A stretch of DNA of 64,000 nucleotides, taken from Cephalotus follicularis (taxonomy: Eukaryota; Streptophyta; Magnoliopsida; Oxalidales; Cephalotaceae). Positions within the stretch are counted from its first letter, which is position 1. Every line of letters starts with the position of its first letter. The stretch covers positions 124,001 to 188,000 of the forward strand of contig BDDD01000918.1 in assembly GCA_001972305.1 (NCBI GenBank), written 5' to 3'. Below the pieces are notes generated by a model. That model saw only the letters and a list, made by a program, of their open reading frames with translations. It ran no database searches and was not told the DNA's origin. This document shows, in pieces, positions 30,396-42,405 of the stretch. Position numbers and translations under genes: made by a program.

Positions 30396-31914
30396 TCATC
30401 CTTAAACTTCCTTATAAATCCTATTCCTTTTCTTTAACATTTATAATTCATTCTTTATGTCCGACTAGAGTACATGGCACTTCCTATAGTATGCTCTACG
30501 TGTCCTTTTCATACTTTATTACTCTATATTTACACTACTTTATTCTATACTTATTACTGTATTCCTTATTGCGTTCATTCATTATCCTATATTTTATTGC
30601 TTATTCCTTCACATCAGCCGTCATTCCATCACTACTCACCATTTACTATAATATTCTTCCTTTCCATGACACAGTGGCCATTTATTGCTCACTCTGGCGC
30701 ATAAAACACATAAGGCATGCATGGATGCATGTCCCTAAAGTTAAATATTGTATTTAGAGGCCACATACATAGAACTTGACACAGGCATATCTCCCTGCTC
30801 GGCACTAGCATGCACTGCGGGTTACAGAGGGCTTCTCCATATCATCATGCATACATGCAAAGCATTAAATGGAGATCATAGCATGCAGAGAAGAGAAAGC
30901 CGTGCAAGGCGTGAGCTTCGGGTATAGCAGTGGGAAGCTTCAACATGCCTGGAGTATGAGTGCCATGCTCAACATCACTCACAATGATCATCACCTTGCC
31001 ACCTCGGCGCCATTGCAGGGGAAACCTCGGCACCTCAGAAGCTCAGCATGGGTGGCAATGGCACATCAACGCATGGCATTTCGGGCGTCGAACCTATTAC
31101 TGGGCGTGCACGCAGGGGACCGTGGAAAGCTCAGGCTTGGCGCCCTCAGTCTTGCAGGGGATAGAACAAACGGCAGAGGACAATGGTGTCCTCCACACAT
31201 GGTTTCCCCAAGAGTTGCAGAGGACAACAATGGCTTGTCGCATGGCAGAGGAGGACTCTGGCGCCTTGGATATGTGGCGCATTGCACCTCGGCGCGTGAT
31301 ACTGGTATAGCCCCCGCCAGTGTCCTCGGCAACTTGGCACCTCTGGCGTAGGCGAAGCCATTGCAGAGGAGAGATTGACTCCTCTGCCATGGACGCTCGT
31401 CAGAGGTGCTCAGTGCTATTGCTCCTCGGCAATGAACAGGGGAGAGCCAGGATTGGCAAGGGCTCCTCAGCGCCTGGAAAGGGTACCTCGGCGCTATGTA
31501 ACTGGCAGTGGGTCACCAAGTTGAGTGGCACGAGGCATCCTCGAATGCATCAGTAGACGTCCATGCATGGCTCATCCGCACAAGTCTGAGGAGAGCTATG
31601 AATGCGTAGAAAACGCTAGCGACGGTCGTTGAACGTAGAGGAAGCACGCACGTGAAGCTCAACATCAGGAGCGCATGGCAGGTAGGGTGTGCCATGCTGT
31701 CCCTGGACAATTGCTGGGGTCGGGCGCCATGCTTAACACCTCGGGTGTGTGTGCTGTGGACTGTGAAAATTTCACCTTTGGCGAAGTGGCTTCTCTTTGT
31801 CTCTTTCACTCCCCAAAAGCTCAGCAGCCACTAAAACACCATCTTCTCCTTTTTATAGCTGGTGAAGAAGGTTCCAGAAATTTGAAGACAATTCAAGCAA
31901 CCTCTCTCACGTAA

Positions 31915-32240
31915 TGGGCTGAGGTCTAAGGAACGGCTCATTTCTCCCTTCTTTCCAATTTTGACCCATATCTTCTTAGTTCCTCTTTTACAATAAAACA
32001 GCCCAATGTATTTTAGGCCCAAATCTTTATTTCCTTTAATTCTTATTGACCCAAACTATTTCTTTCTTTTCTCTTCCTTCAATTGGGCCCAATATCCTTC
32101 TTTTAACAATCAGCCCAATATCAAAATCAACACTCTTCAAGCCCAAGTACTTCCATTATCCAATTATCAATCGGCCCAACAACATAAAATATTTCAAGGC
32201 CCAACCGATTCCAGTCCATAATAATAAGCCCAAAATACTA
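31915..32240. promoter_or_regulatory. Array of site-II-like GGCCCAA/AGCCCAA motifs in Tekay LTR U3
   Basis: About ten copies of GCCCA in 330 bp (for example CAGCCCAATG 32000, AGGCCCAAAT 32014, GGGCCCAATA 32085, CGGCCCAACA 32173, AGGCCCAACC 32198). On the element's strand they read TTGGGCT/C, matching the TGGGCY site II element bound by TCP factors. The array sits at the start of the LTR (U3). Repeated in the other LTR at 38440-38760. Confidence 0.5.
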
Positions 32241-32291
32241 TTTAAGGTCCAAAATGTCATTCTTTTATATTATAAAATTCCGGGCATTACA

Positions 32292-35200
32292 ATCCTCCCC
32301 CCTTAAAGGAATCTCGTCCCGAGATTCTAGGGTCAAAACAGGAGAGGGTACATCACCATTATATTCTTTCCACACTTCCACTGCCCTTTCACTTTCATGA
32401 CATTACCGTAACATTAACAATACACTTTTCATGTTATTTCAATTCATCCTTAGGGTGATCGCCTAGAGGCTAACTAATACGTATTCTGTAACGTAACCAC
32501 GTACACCATCCAGACATACGATTCAGTAGCAGTACAGTCCTTGGCCATACATTTTAGAATAGTACATTCTTCAATCATTCGTCTCATGTGCAGGGCCATT
32601 CGTTTATAACCATAAGATTCACAACAATTCTATCACTTCCCATTGCCATATCATCAATACAGTACCTTGAATTCATTTACTGATTCCAGAAAATGTGGGT
32701 CCATTACCGATTTATTGCCAAAAAAAAATTTCATCAATTTCGCCCATTATTTTTATTATCACGCTTCTGTTTCACATTCTGATATAAAACCGAAGGCCAA
32801 AAGGGAATTCCTCGGCCTTCCTAGTCTCCCATTGTAGTTTTCAGTTTTCTCATGCGGTAATCCGCGTAACTTTTATGCTCTGTTTCGCATTGTTGACAGC
32901 TTTTCGGTGCCAGCTTTGGTCCCAAAAGACTCCATTCACCCACTTTGAACTAACAAAATGGGGTTCTTTCAGACTGATTATCACTGTGGGGATGGAAAAC
33001 AGTGTTGGAACACCGTCGAGTACCAAGATTTGCTTGTAATTTTCTCAGAATTGAGACGCAAAGACGAGGGTCCCTGTCAGACACCACGTGTATCGACACT
33101 TCGTGAAGCCTTACATTCTCTTCAATGTACAAGGCTGCTATCCCTTCAAGAGAGTAGATAGTTCTGATCGCAAGGAGAAAGGCACTTTTAGAGAAGCGAT
33201 CAGTAATTATTCATGTAACATTCAGGTTGATCGTTGTTCTTGGTAAACCAAGACGCTTCCTATTGTACTGCTCTGATTCACTGTATACACTTTGCCTCCC
33301 AAGGTAGGCATCGATCCCGTAAGTTGAGAGTAAGGCAAGCCAGTGGTAACGGTGCTCACTCTTTATTTACATCATTATGAATTTAAGATCCCAGTACACC
33401 TTGCTGATCGCCGGATGCACCGAAAACACGGAGGGGTGAGGATATGACAACAGCTCATCCCTCAATTCTTTATAGAATATAATTTTGCCTCGGGATCTTA
33501 TTAATTCATCACCAGGAATCCATAAATACATTTCCATTCACCTTGATCATTCATCGTAGCCTTAAGCAGCATTTCACCCACCCATTGAGTTTTCCAATAA
33601 TATTGGCATTCTTCTATATGAGAAGTCGTTAAGCAGGCTAACTGGTGACTTAGTACGTTTGTCACAACATTACCTTTGCCTGGATGGTACTGGGTCCATG
33701 ATTATAGTCATTGGGTAACTCCGTGAAGCATATATGGTCGCCCTTTCATTTTCAAGTCAAGACACAACTCAAGCCACTGCCTGATGCATCACTAAACCTT
33801 TATTGCCTTCCGGCAAGCCACGATAGGCGCAGAAGCCAAACGTTGTTTGGGCTCCTGGAAGCTTCGTTCACATTGTCCATTCCATTCAAAAGCTACATTC
33901 TTCTATGTCAATTAGGTCAGAGGAGTAGCTGTGCGCGAGAATTCTCCAACAAACGACAGTAGCATCCTGCTAAGCCGAGGAAGCTTATTCACATTATCGG
34001 GCATGTATGCAAGGCAATGGTCAAGATTACGTCATGCACAGAAGGGGAGGCTCGTAGTTTCCAGGATAAATCTTGGCACTGCACGCTCACAATGTGAAAC
34101 GCTCGGCATGCCTAGCAGAGATCTGGACAGTGCTCAATGCCATGCTATGTTTAGAACACTAGGTGTTCATCATCGGCTTTGTACGCCATATGTAGCAGAG
34201 GAGAGTCCTTATGCAAGGGGGTTACCGTGTACTACACCATTGTGTCCTCGGATGCCTGAATTAGAGCTCAGGAAAAAGGCTCGGCATGCATGGCAAAGAA
34301 AAGCTCCGTGTATGCTGGCGCATAGTTGCTATGTTTACCGTTGTCAGTGGAGAGCTGGCATGGCATAACATGCACGAACGTTACCAGAGGAGCATCATAC
34401 ACGGCACCTTGGTTGTAGGGCAGTGGCACCTCGGAGCATGACATAGCTCCTCGGGTGCTTGTTAGTGGAGCTCGAGATGGAGAGCTCGACACTGTTACAT
34501 ACAGAGGAGAGCCATATGCGTTACCATGGATGTATCGGTCCTCAGATCTCCATCACATTCATTGATCGTTCCCAGACTTGCCCACTTCAACCTTTGAAGG
34601 ACCCATTTAACAATCCGGTACTGGATATGATATGTCCCCAAAAGGCTACATCTGCCAACTAGAATTTTCATTTATTGAACTCAGCATATAACCAATGATC
34701 TCTAACAGTCTGCAATGCCAATTATAGATGTTCTCTATGCTTTGTCATTATCTTGAGCACACCAGGATATCATCAATAAAAATTACGATAAAATGATCAA
34801 GATATGGACTGCGTACTTGATTCATCAAACTCAGAATGTAGCAGGGCATTGGTCACCACGAGCAACATTACCACAACTTTTCATAGTGTCAATAGCGTGA
34901 TCCAAATACCGTTTCCAGAATGTCTTCCTTCTGGGTTCTGGGTTGATGATAACCAGCTCTCAGATCCAACTTTAGAGAACACCGTAGATATCATCAGTCA
35001 ATCAAATGACTCATCGATATGCGGCAGCAAATATTTATTCTCAACAGTCACTTTATTGAGCTGCCGATAATCGGTGCCTATTCGTAATGATCAGTCCTTC
35101 TTTTTAACAACCGAGACCGGTGCTTTACATGGAGAAACACTCGGTCCCATGGAACCCTTATCGAGTAGCTCCAACAATAGCACATTTAGTTCCTTCAATT

Positions 35201-35931
35201 TAGGGGGAGCCATTCGATGGGGAGCTCTCGATATAGGTGCTATTCCAGTATCAAATCTGTAGAAAACTCTACGTCTCTTCCGACGTTAGTTTTCCTGGAA
35301 CACATCCGGGAGTTCACTAATCACCGGGACAGCCTCGAATTTCAGTACTCATCTGTTACTGTCCATAACATGTTCCAGGCAAGTATCACAACTTTGCCTT
35401 ATGAGTCTATGAGTCTTCATAGTGGACATTATTTGGTTCGGTTAGCATTCCAAGACTGGAACGGAGACTGTTCTGGCACATCAAAGGTCACACCTTCCTG
35501 TCTCAATCCTCGCACGCATTACGTGCAATAGCCCATCATTCCGTGACCGTGCAATCCATTTTGCAATCAATCATTTACCCAATTACTCATTGGCTAGTCC
35601 CCGAGGGTTCTAGCTTAGGGTCCCTTAAACCATTCAGACTATCAATCAGTCAACCAGTCACTTATCCACTCCCTTCGTCATGGACTCGTTACCATTTCAT
35701 CCTCTTGGGCTACATTCACTTCTTCTGCATCTCTCAGAGTTCAAGTACGTCCATTCAACATCTCGGTTCTTGCTCCTCGTGCAGTTCTATTTCGACGACC
35801 GTCTTATTTCACCTTTTGTATAACTTCAAGGGTTAATATCCACTCGTTTGTCCGCATGCAGTAACTTTATAAGCCAAGGACTCCTTACTGGGGTATCCAG
35901 AATAGGAGAACCGCGGCTCTGATACCAAAAC
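32292..35931 (-). pseudogene. Decayed pol region of the Tekay-like element
   Basis: On the minus strand, reverse transcriptase pieces are visible near 35140-35260 ([14 protein letters not shown]), 35040-35110 ([13 protein letters not shown]) and 34745-34800 (the catalytic FIDDILV block). Integrase core is visible at 32950-33132 (VSDRDPRLCVSILRKLQANL, NTVFHPHSDNQSERT). Gag is not recognisable. The region has many breaks and cannot be functional as it stands. Confidence 0.75.
35917..35927 (-). other. Primer binding site of the Tekay-like element
   Basis: The minus strand reads TGGTATCAGAG, four bases from the LTR end at 35932. Confidence 0.87.
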
Positions 35932-38815
35932 TGTAACACCCCAAACCCCAAGGGTCAACCCCCAAGGTTTGACGCGCTACTAACAGTAACATTCATTTAA
36001 TATTCAGCGGAAATTAAAAACTTTCAAAAATATAATAATGCATGCGGATTAAATTTGATCAAATATCATTACGTGGATAAACCCAGTGTTATACAATACT
36101 GTTAATAAAAGCTCTGCCACATGTCGGCAGGTCAATAAATACAATATTAAATTCACCTTTAGGTTCACCATTAGCGGATTCGTCCGAGGATCACCTGCCT
36201 CACGGTATTCACCCATTTGGTTCACCTGCTCGGCGGAATTCTCCCCAGTTGGACTCACCAGCCTGAAATCATCCTTAAACTTCCTTATAAATCCTATTCC
36301 TTTTCTTTAACATTTATAATTAATTCTTTATGTCCGACTAGAGTACATGGCACTTCCTATAGTATGCTCTACGTGTCCTTTTCATACTTTATTACTCTAT
36401 ATTTACACTACTTTATTCTATACTTATTACTGTATTCCTTATTGCGTTCATTCATTATCCTATATTTTATTGCTTATTCCTTCACATCAGCCGTCATTCC
36501 ATCACTACTCACCATTTACTATAATATTCTTCCTTTCCATGACACAGTGGCCATTTATTGCTCACTCTGGCGCATAAAACACATAAGGCATACATGGATG
36601 CATGTCCCTAAAGTTAAATATTGTATTTAGAGGCCACATGCATAGAACTTGACACAGGCATATCTCCCTGCTCGACACTGGCATGCACTACGGGTTACAG
36701 AGGGCTTCTCCATATCATCATGCATACATGCAAAGCATTAAATGGAGATCATAGCATGCAGAGAAGAGAAAGCCGTCGAAGACGTGAGCTTCGGGTATAG
36801 CAGTGGGAAGCTTCAACGTGCCTGGAGTATGAGTGCCATGCTCAACATCACTCACAATGATCATCACCTTGCCACCTCGGAGCCATTCAGGGGAAACCTC
36901 GGCACCTCAGCAGCTCAGCATGGGTGGCAATGGCACATCAACGCATGGCATTTCGGGCATCGAACCTATTACTGGGCGTGCACGCAGGGGACCGTGGAAA
37001 GCTCAGCCTTGACGCCCTCAGTCTTGCAGGGGATAGAACACATGGCAGAGGACAATGGTGTCCTCCACACATGGTTTCCCCGGGAGTTGCAGAGGACAAC
37101 AATGGCTTGTCGCATGGCAGAGAAGGACTCTGGCGCCTTGGATATGTGGCGCATTGCACCTCGGCGAGTAATACTGGTACAGCCCCCGCCAGTGTCCTCG
37201 GAAACTTGGCACCTCTGGCGTAGGCGACGCCATTGCAGAGGAGAGCTTGACTCGTCTGCCATGGACGCTCGTCAGAGGTGCTCAGTGCTATTGCTCCTTG
37301 GCAATGAACAGGGGAAAGCCAGGATTGGCAAGGGCTCCTCAGCGCCTGGAAAGGGTACCTCGGCGCTATGTAACTGGCAGTGGGTCACCAAGTTGAGTGG
37401 CACGAGGAATCCTCAAATGCATCAGTAGACGACCATGCATGGCTCATACGCACAAGTCAGAGGAGAGCTATGAATGCGTAGAAAAAGCTGGCGACGGTCG
37501 TTGAACGTAGAGGAAGCACGCACGTGAAGCTCAACATCAGGAGCGCATGGCAGGTAGGGTGTGCCATGCTGTCCCTGGACAATTGCTGGGGTCGGGCGCC
37601 ATGCTTAACACCTCGGGTGTGTGTGCTGTGGACAGTGAAAATTTCACCTTTGGCATCCTCGGTACCTTAGGCATGTACAGGGGCACATGCAGAGGACAAT
37701 GGGGAGCTCAATACAAGCGTCTGTCCTCTGCATCTTAGCACCGGGTCATCCCGAACGCATGACAGTGGCACCACAGCTTCTCAACATTTTTCATACTCAA
37801 GTGCGCAACCATGGAGGCTCGGGAGAGCTACTATGGGGAGCTTGGTATCACGTCCTTGGTATTTACCAGATAAAGCCCAGTGTATAAAGGACGTACACGT
37901 TATGGTGATGGGATGCTTGGTACCATCTTGGTACTTAGGCACCATCTCGGCATGCACAGACACATGCCTATAATGAGGGAGCTCAGACGCCACTGAGAGA
38001 GTGCCCAGGCGCCGTAAATGGAGAGCTCAGCCATTCAATATATATCTATATATATCATTTATTCAATCCCATACTCATTATAACAGAGGACCATTAAATT
38101 CATCTCTGTCATTCTTCCTCTATACATTTCACTAACACTAACAAAGCAATCACACTATAATAATATTCACAAACAATACACATAAAAGTAGAGCACTGAG
38201 TAGGAAGTAGATCCTACCTGGATCAGACGAGGTTGCAGCGCTTCCTGCACTGGTTCCTCCTTTGCCATCATTGCTTCTTCTTCTTAGCTCCTTCACTTCA
38301 CTGGGGTAAGTGGCTTCTCTTTGTCACTTTCACTCCCCAAAAGCTCAGCAGCCACTAAAACACCATCTTCTCCTTTTTATAGCTGGTGAAGAAGGTTCCA
38401 AAAATTTGAAGACAATTCCAGCAACCTCTCTCACGTAATGGGCTGAGGTTTAAGGAACGGCTCATTTCTCCCTTCTTTCCAATTTTGACCCATATCTTCT
38501 TAGTTCCTCTTTTACAATAAAACAACCCAATGTATTTTAGGCCCAAATCTTTATTTCCTTTAATTCTTATTGACCCAAACTATTTCTTTCTTTTCTCTTC
38601 CTTCAATTGGGCCCAATATCCTTCTTTTAACAATCAACCCAATATCAAAATCAACACTCTTCAAGCCCAAGTACTTCCATTATCCAATTATCAATCGGCC
38701 CAATAGCATAAAATATTTCAAGGCCCAACCGATTCCAGTCCATAATAATAAGCCGAAAATACTATTTAAGGTCCAAAATTTCATTCTTTTATATTATAAA
38801 ATTCCGGGCATTACA
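35932..38815 (-). repeat. 5' LTR of the Tekay-like element
   Basis: Begins TGTAACACCCC on the plus strand and ends CGGGCATTACA before GAGAG. It is nearly identical to 29459-32291 over long stretches, but each copy holds a block of roughly 0.6 kb that the other lacks. Confidence 0.9.
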
Positions 38816-38820
38816 GAGAG

Positions 38821-39003
38821 AGAGACTGAAATCTACTGGAATATAAAAACATTGAAGAATGGGAACCATTAGAGGGAGAATACATTGCTGGGCATGTAAC
38901 TTGCACAAATCCTTCTCTGATTTCTTTTACCAAGTTTGAAGCTAACCCCGGGGGGATTGTTATCGACAATCTTTGTCAATTCCAATTTTCTCTTTGTGAG
39001 CTT

Positions 39004-39047
<44 letters not shown>

Positions 39048-40010
39048 CAAAGACGTTGTTTTCTTACACCAGTGGCTAGTGGTTTTGGAACTTGGTGACT
39101 TGGAGGAACTCAAAGCTTGTGGGGAGTCTACTCAAGCTTGAATCGGCAAAGACGAAGGAGCCATCACCATACGGTATGAACTCCTTGTCCTCCTATGTGT
39201 TACCATGTTTGTGCATCACTTTTTCATGTTTTAGTGATGCTAATTCAACTATGCATATGTTATGGTGATCTTTGTGACCTGCCTTCCCTGAATTGAACTT
39301 GTTTACTTGGTGTTTAAAGGATATGCTTCCGCTGTTTGAAAAATCAGAAAATTTTTGTTTGGTCTTCTAAGCTCCATAGTTTGAATTCACCTTTGGGGAT
39401 GGACTACCCTTCCCAACATAAAACACATATGGATTCCCATAAATAATACACATATGCACAGTGTAACATAAATGGAATTTAGACTGTATTAATAAAGAGT
39501 AATGTACATATACAACCAGCCACCCAGTGGCTTGCAGGGTCACCCTTTGTCTAACAATACCATGCCAAAATTTTCCAATATTTACTTGTATATAAGATAT
39601 ATGAGTGTGGTTGAAAAGAGCAGAAGGAGGGGAGTAATTTTGCCTCTTGGATCACTACCAAAAGACCCCCATAAAACCTCCCTAGTCACCTCCAAGTTTG
39701 GCATCAATGGCTTCCACGATGGACTTGGAATCTTGTTCATTAATTTGATAATTCATGAGATGAAATTTTGTAATCAATGAAAGTATTTGGTTAAGAAAGT
39801 ATTCATGAGATGAAAGTATTTATCTTTAGCGATGATTATTTTGCAAGGTGTAAAGTTAAACATTTAATGTTCTTTGATTTTTCATTTATTGGTGACAATT
39901 TTGTGAGAAATTGATTTGTATAAGATAAGATTTACTTTAATAAAGCAATTTGTTTTTCAAATGGGAGACTTAATCCTAACCATTGAGTAACATGAGATGG
40001 ATGGTGTAGA
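38821..40010. other. Old LTR flank and unassigned sequence with GA microsatellite
   Basis: Continues the sequence broken at 29458. The stretch 39080-39180 (TTGGAGGA..., AAGCTTG, GGAGCCATCACC) matches the reverse complement of 23930-24060, so it belongs to the same old gypsy-LTR family. A perfect GA tract lies at 39007-39045. A frame near 38830-39060 (EEWEPLEGEYIAGHVTCTNP) looks protein-like but is short and runs into the GA repeat. A short frame at 39502-39780 has no known domain. Nothing else is supported. Confidence 0.55.
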
Positions 40011-40319
40011 TTTTTTTTGGAAAGTTTGTGTATATAAATTCCTACCTGTGATAGTTACAACTTACAAAAGCATCACTTGTTTACAAAAAGACTACAAGTG
40101 ATTATGAGGTGACTAGCATCATCTGTATGCAACAATCCTACATGGGACGTAACATTGGCCAGTGCGAGATGTAGTCACATTAAACAGAAACTACAAAAAT
40201 GTATGCCAAAAAATTACAAAAATGCATGTAAAGCGTCCACAGTATACATGAAGCGTCGATCATTGGCTTCTTGCAGAGGTGCTCGTCCTTCCTCATTCTC
40301 ATCCCCTGCAATGTACTCA

Positions 40320-40965
40320 AGAGAAGAGGTACTTGGCCTGCCTTGCCAACTCAGCCTCCAACTGACAGCCCATTGATTATCACCCTAGCAGCTTCGGCAG
40401 GGTACCCCATAAGCGAAGGCACCTCGCGACAAATCTAGGATACACCCTGAACATGATGCTCTTCCCTAGTCGGCTCTCAGGTCTACACACTGTGAGCCGA
40501 CTAGACCTGCATAAAGTTACACCACCCCGTACTTCCTCCTTCTCATCCCTTGCAAAGAACTAAAGAGTAAAGGTGCTTGGCTTGCCCTACAAACTCGGCC
40601 CCCAGCTGACAGCCCATCGTTACCAAGCCTGATGCCTTCCTCTCAATCATTGCAGCTTTGGTAGAGTACCCTACAAGTGAAGGCATCTCGCGATAAATCC
40701 AGGAACACCCTAAACATGATGCTCTTCCCTTGTCAACTCACAGGTCTGCTACTAAGAGCGGACTAGATTACTGTACCCGAGACCGCACCCTAGCAGCTTC
40801 GGTAGATTACCCCACAACACCCTAAACATGATGCTCCTCCCTAGTTGGCTCATAGGTCTGCACACATATTACGATCCGACTAGAGTAATGTATCTGAGAC
40901 CGCCCCCTAGCAGCTTAGGCAAAGTACCCCACAAGAAAAGGCACCTCGCGAGCTCTGCAACAATT
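40320..40965. repeat. Diverged tandem repeat in LINE 3' UTR
   Basis: Units of roughly 120-250 bp. Landmarks are CCCTAGCAGCTTCGG (40382, 40790) or CCCTAGCAGCTTAGG (40906), GAAGGCACCTCGCGA / GAAGGCATCTCGCGA / AAAGGCACCTCGCGA (40415, 40679, 40937), ACATGATGCTCTTCCCT (40452, 40716) and ACATGATGCTCCTCCCT (40827), and GACTAGA (40498, 40762, 40879). Four partial units are visible. Confidence 0.75.
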
Positions 40966-41370
40966 ACCTTGGGTATGCTCTGCGCAAAACCGTCATCGCT
41001 TTGACAGAGAAAACATAGTTCCAGGTTAACAAAAGTTGACCACCCACAAATCCATGTTGTACCACCCCTAGGTAACACCACAGTTGCACTGCACTCCATT
41101 AAGCCATACGATCGGTCATGAAACCCCAGTTTAAGCAGAGGCTATGGTGCCGATCACATTCTCTATCCAAGGCATTGTTTGTCGTGAGTAGTCTCCCAGC
41201 CACATCATCTGAAATCTTGTGAATGATCCTATCTGGAGGCACATGGTCCTGGAACACCTCCGGTTCCTTTCCAGCTAGACATGATAGACTGTAACTCCCA
41301 AGGCTAGTTTCCTCAGAGAATCCAGAAACTTATTGCCTTTGGTATGATCCACCATCAAAAGAACTTCCTC
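40869..41370 (-). pseudogene. LINE ORF2 C-terminal tail
   Basis: The minus strand carries fragments such as LALGVYSLSCLAGKEPEVFQ, HVPPDRIIHKISDDVAGRLL and NALDRECDRHHSLCLNWGFM downstream of zf-RVT, in a frame set that continues ORF2. This region is variable among plant L1s, so it is assigned by position. Confidence 0.55.
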
Positions 41371-41628
41371 CTACCATGGAAGAATTTCTCTGTAGATATT
41401 GCACATTTTAAGGACCCCATATTCCTCTCGTGAATGGGTAGGCAAAGAACAAATGGTCAATGCTCTCGTATCCCCGACATAGGTAAACACATGTAGCCGA
41501 CTGTACCATCCCAAACTGCAAGAGTTTGTCCAAGGTTTTATGAGAATCAAGGATCGAAAGCCACAGAAAAAAAAAGCATGTTTGGATATCCGTCTTGGGT
41601 GCCACACAATCTCATGCCAATTGACCAT
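41371..41628 (-). pseudogene. LINE zf-RVT domain
   Basis: Minus strand. NWHEIVWHPRRISKHAFFF in one frame and SATCVYLCRGYESIDHLFFA, then PFTRGIWGP, in the next are the C...C...H..F...C zinc-binding reverse transcriptase domain (zf-RVT) at the end of plant L1 ORF2. Two overlapping frames carry the match, so there is a frameshift near the middle (around 41500). Confidence 0.8.
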
Positions 41629-41836
41629 GTCTTAAATGGTTCTAGTAACCTACCTTGCACTATTGGTTGAAAAGACTCAACCGGTAGTTTCCCAATATAT
41701 CCAGTCAAGGTTGGTTGAGATAGGAATATCCTGTACCTGCTGTTAGATCTCTATTAACTCCCAGGATGTTTGAGGCAAGCACCAACGGCCCCCCTCAATA
41801 ACTGCACTCATCAACTCAGACCCTTCCATACTAGCA

Positions 41837-42405
41837 TCATAAATAACCCGGTTGCCCATACAAAGCATGAATGGAGGAGCCATGAAACCACGGATCATAC
41901 CAGAGGGAGAACTTGTACCCTCTACCACACTCATATAGCAGATGTGTCGCAGCCATGCTTCTCAAATGTAGGATTTCCTTCCAAACCCACGAGTGAAGCC
42001 ATCGGGTGGGTAGTAACCAAAATCTATGCTTTCTAACTAGATGAAGTTTAAACCGCTGAGGCCATAGCGAATGGTCGTGTAACAGGTTCCAGATCTGTTT
42101 AAGCAGTAGAGCTTTGTTCCATACCTTCCACTCCTTAATGGCAAGGCCGTATTCTCTGAAAGGTTTACAAACCATAGACCATTTAACTTTGCTGGCTTTT
42201 CGGTGCTATCCCCTACTTTCCCACATAAATCTTCTTAGCACACTTTCACAATATTTAATAACCGATACCGGTAGTTGGAAAATGCTGCACCAAAAAACTT
42301 GCATACTAGCTAAAGTAGACTTAATTATTTGGAGCCTACCTACAAAGGAAAGAGAATTACTGACCCAACTATTAGCCCTAGCCATAATACGCACAATGAG
42401 AGGGG
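41837..42405 (-). pseudogene. LINE reverse transcriptase C-terminal (connection) region
   Basis: Minus strand. GALHCAPLIVRIMARANSWV, FVGRLQIIKSTLASMQVFWC and PVSVIKYCESVLRRFMW match the region after the RT fingers/palm in plant L1s (usual form ..GRLQLIKSVL..I..YW...F.LP..V...IE...R.FLW). This is followed by IKEWKVWNKALLLKQIWNLL and HRFWLLPTRWLHSWVWKEIL. It is cut at 42405 by the gypsy insertion and continues at 48072. Confidence 0.8.

Larger units (their letters stand above)
29459..32291 (-). repeat. 3' LTR of the Tekay-like element
   Basis: Plus-strand ends TGTAACGCCCC and CGGGCATTACA. It contains the minisatellite 30160-30395, CCTCGG-rich sequence (30990-31510) and a GGCCCAA array (31915-32240). 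Confidence 0.9.
29459..38815 (-). mobile_element. Tekay-like Ty3/gypsy chromovirus, minus strand, decayed
   Basis: The LTRs are 29459-32291 and 35932-38815, with TSD GAGAG at 29454-29458 and 38816-38820. On the minus strand: 5' LTR (right), PBS TGGTATCAGAG (35917-35927), remnant pol, terminal block with AATCTCGGGACGAGATTCC and a GGGGGGAGGAT purine tract, then the 3' LTR starting TGTAATGCCCGG. These ends are typical of Tekay/Del chromoviruses. The 3.6-kb internal region retains recognisable reverse transcriptase and integrase pieces but is heavily broken (many breaks). An LTR-like block sits inside pol (33930-34550). LTR copies are mostly very similar, apart from large length differences. Confidence 0.88.

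Noticed and set aside
31066-31809. Overlapping frames on both strands of the Tekay LTR (repeated near 36742-37428)
   Set aside because: These GC-rich LTR sequences lack stops by composition. The frames change between the two LTR copies and match no family.
39502-39780. 92-codon frame with RRRGVILPLGSLPKDPHKTS
   Set aside because: No known domain, no flanking gene structure, and AT-rich unassigned sequence, so it was left as uncharacterised.
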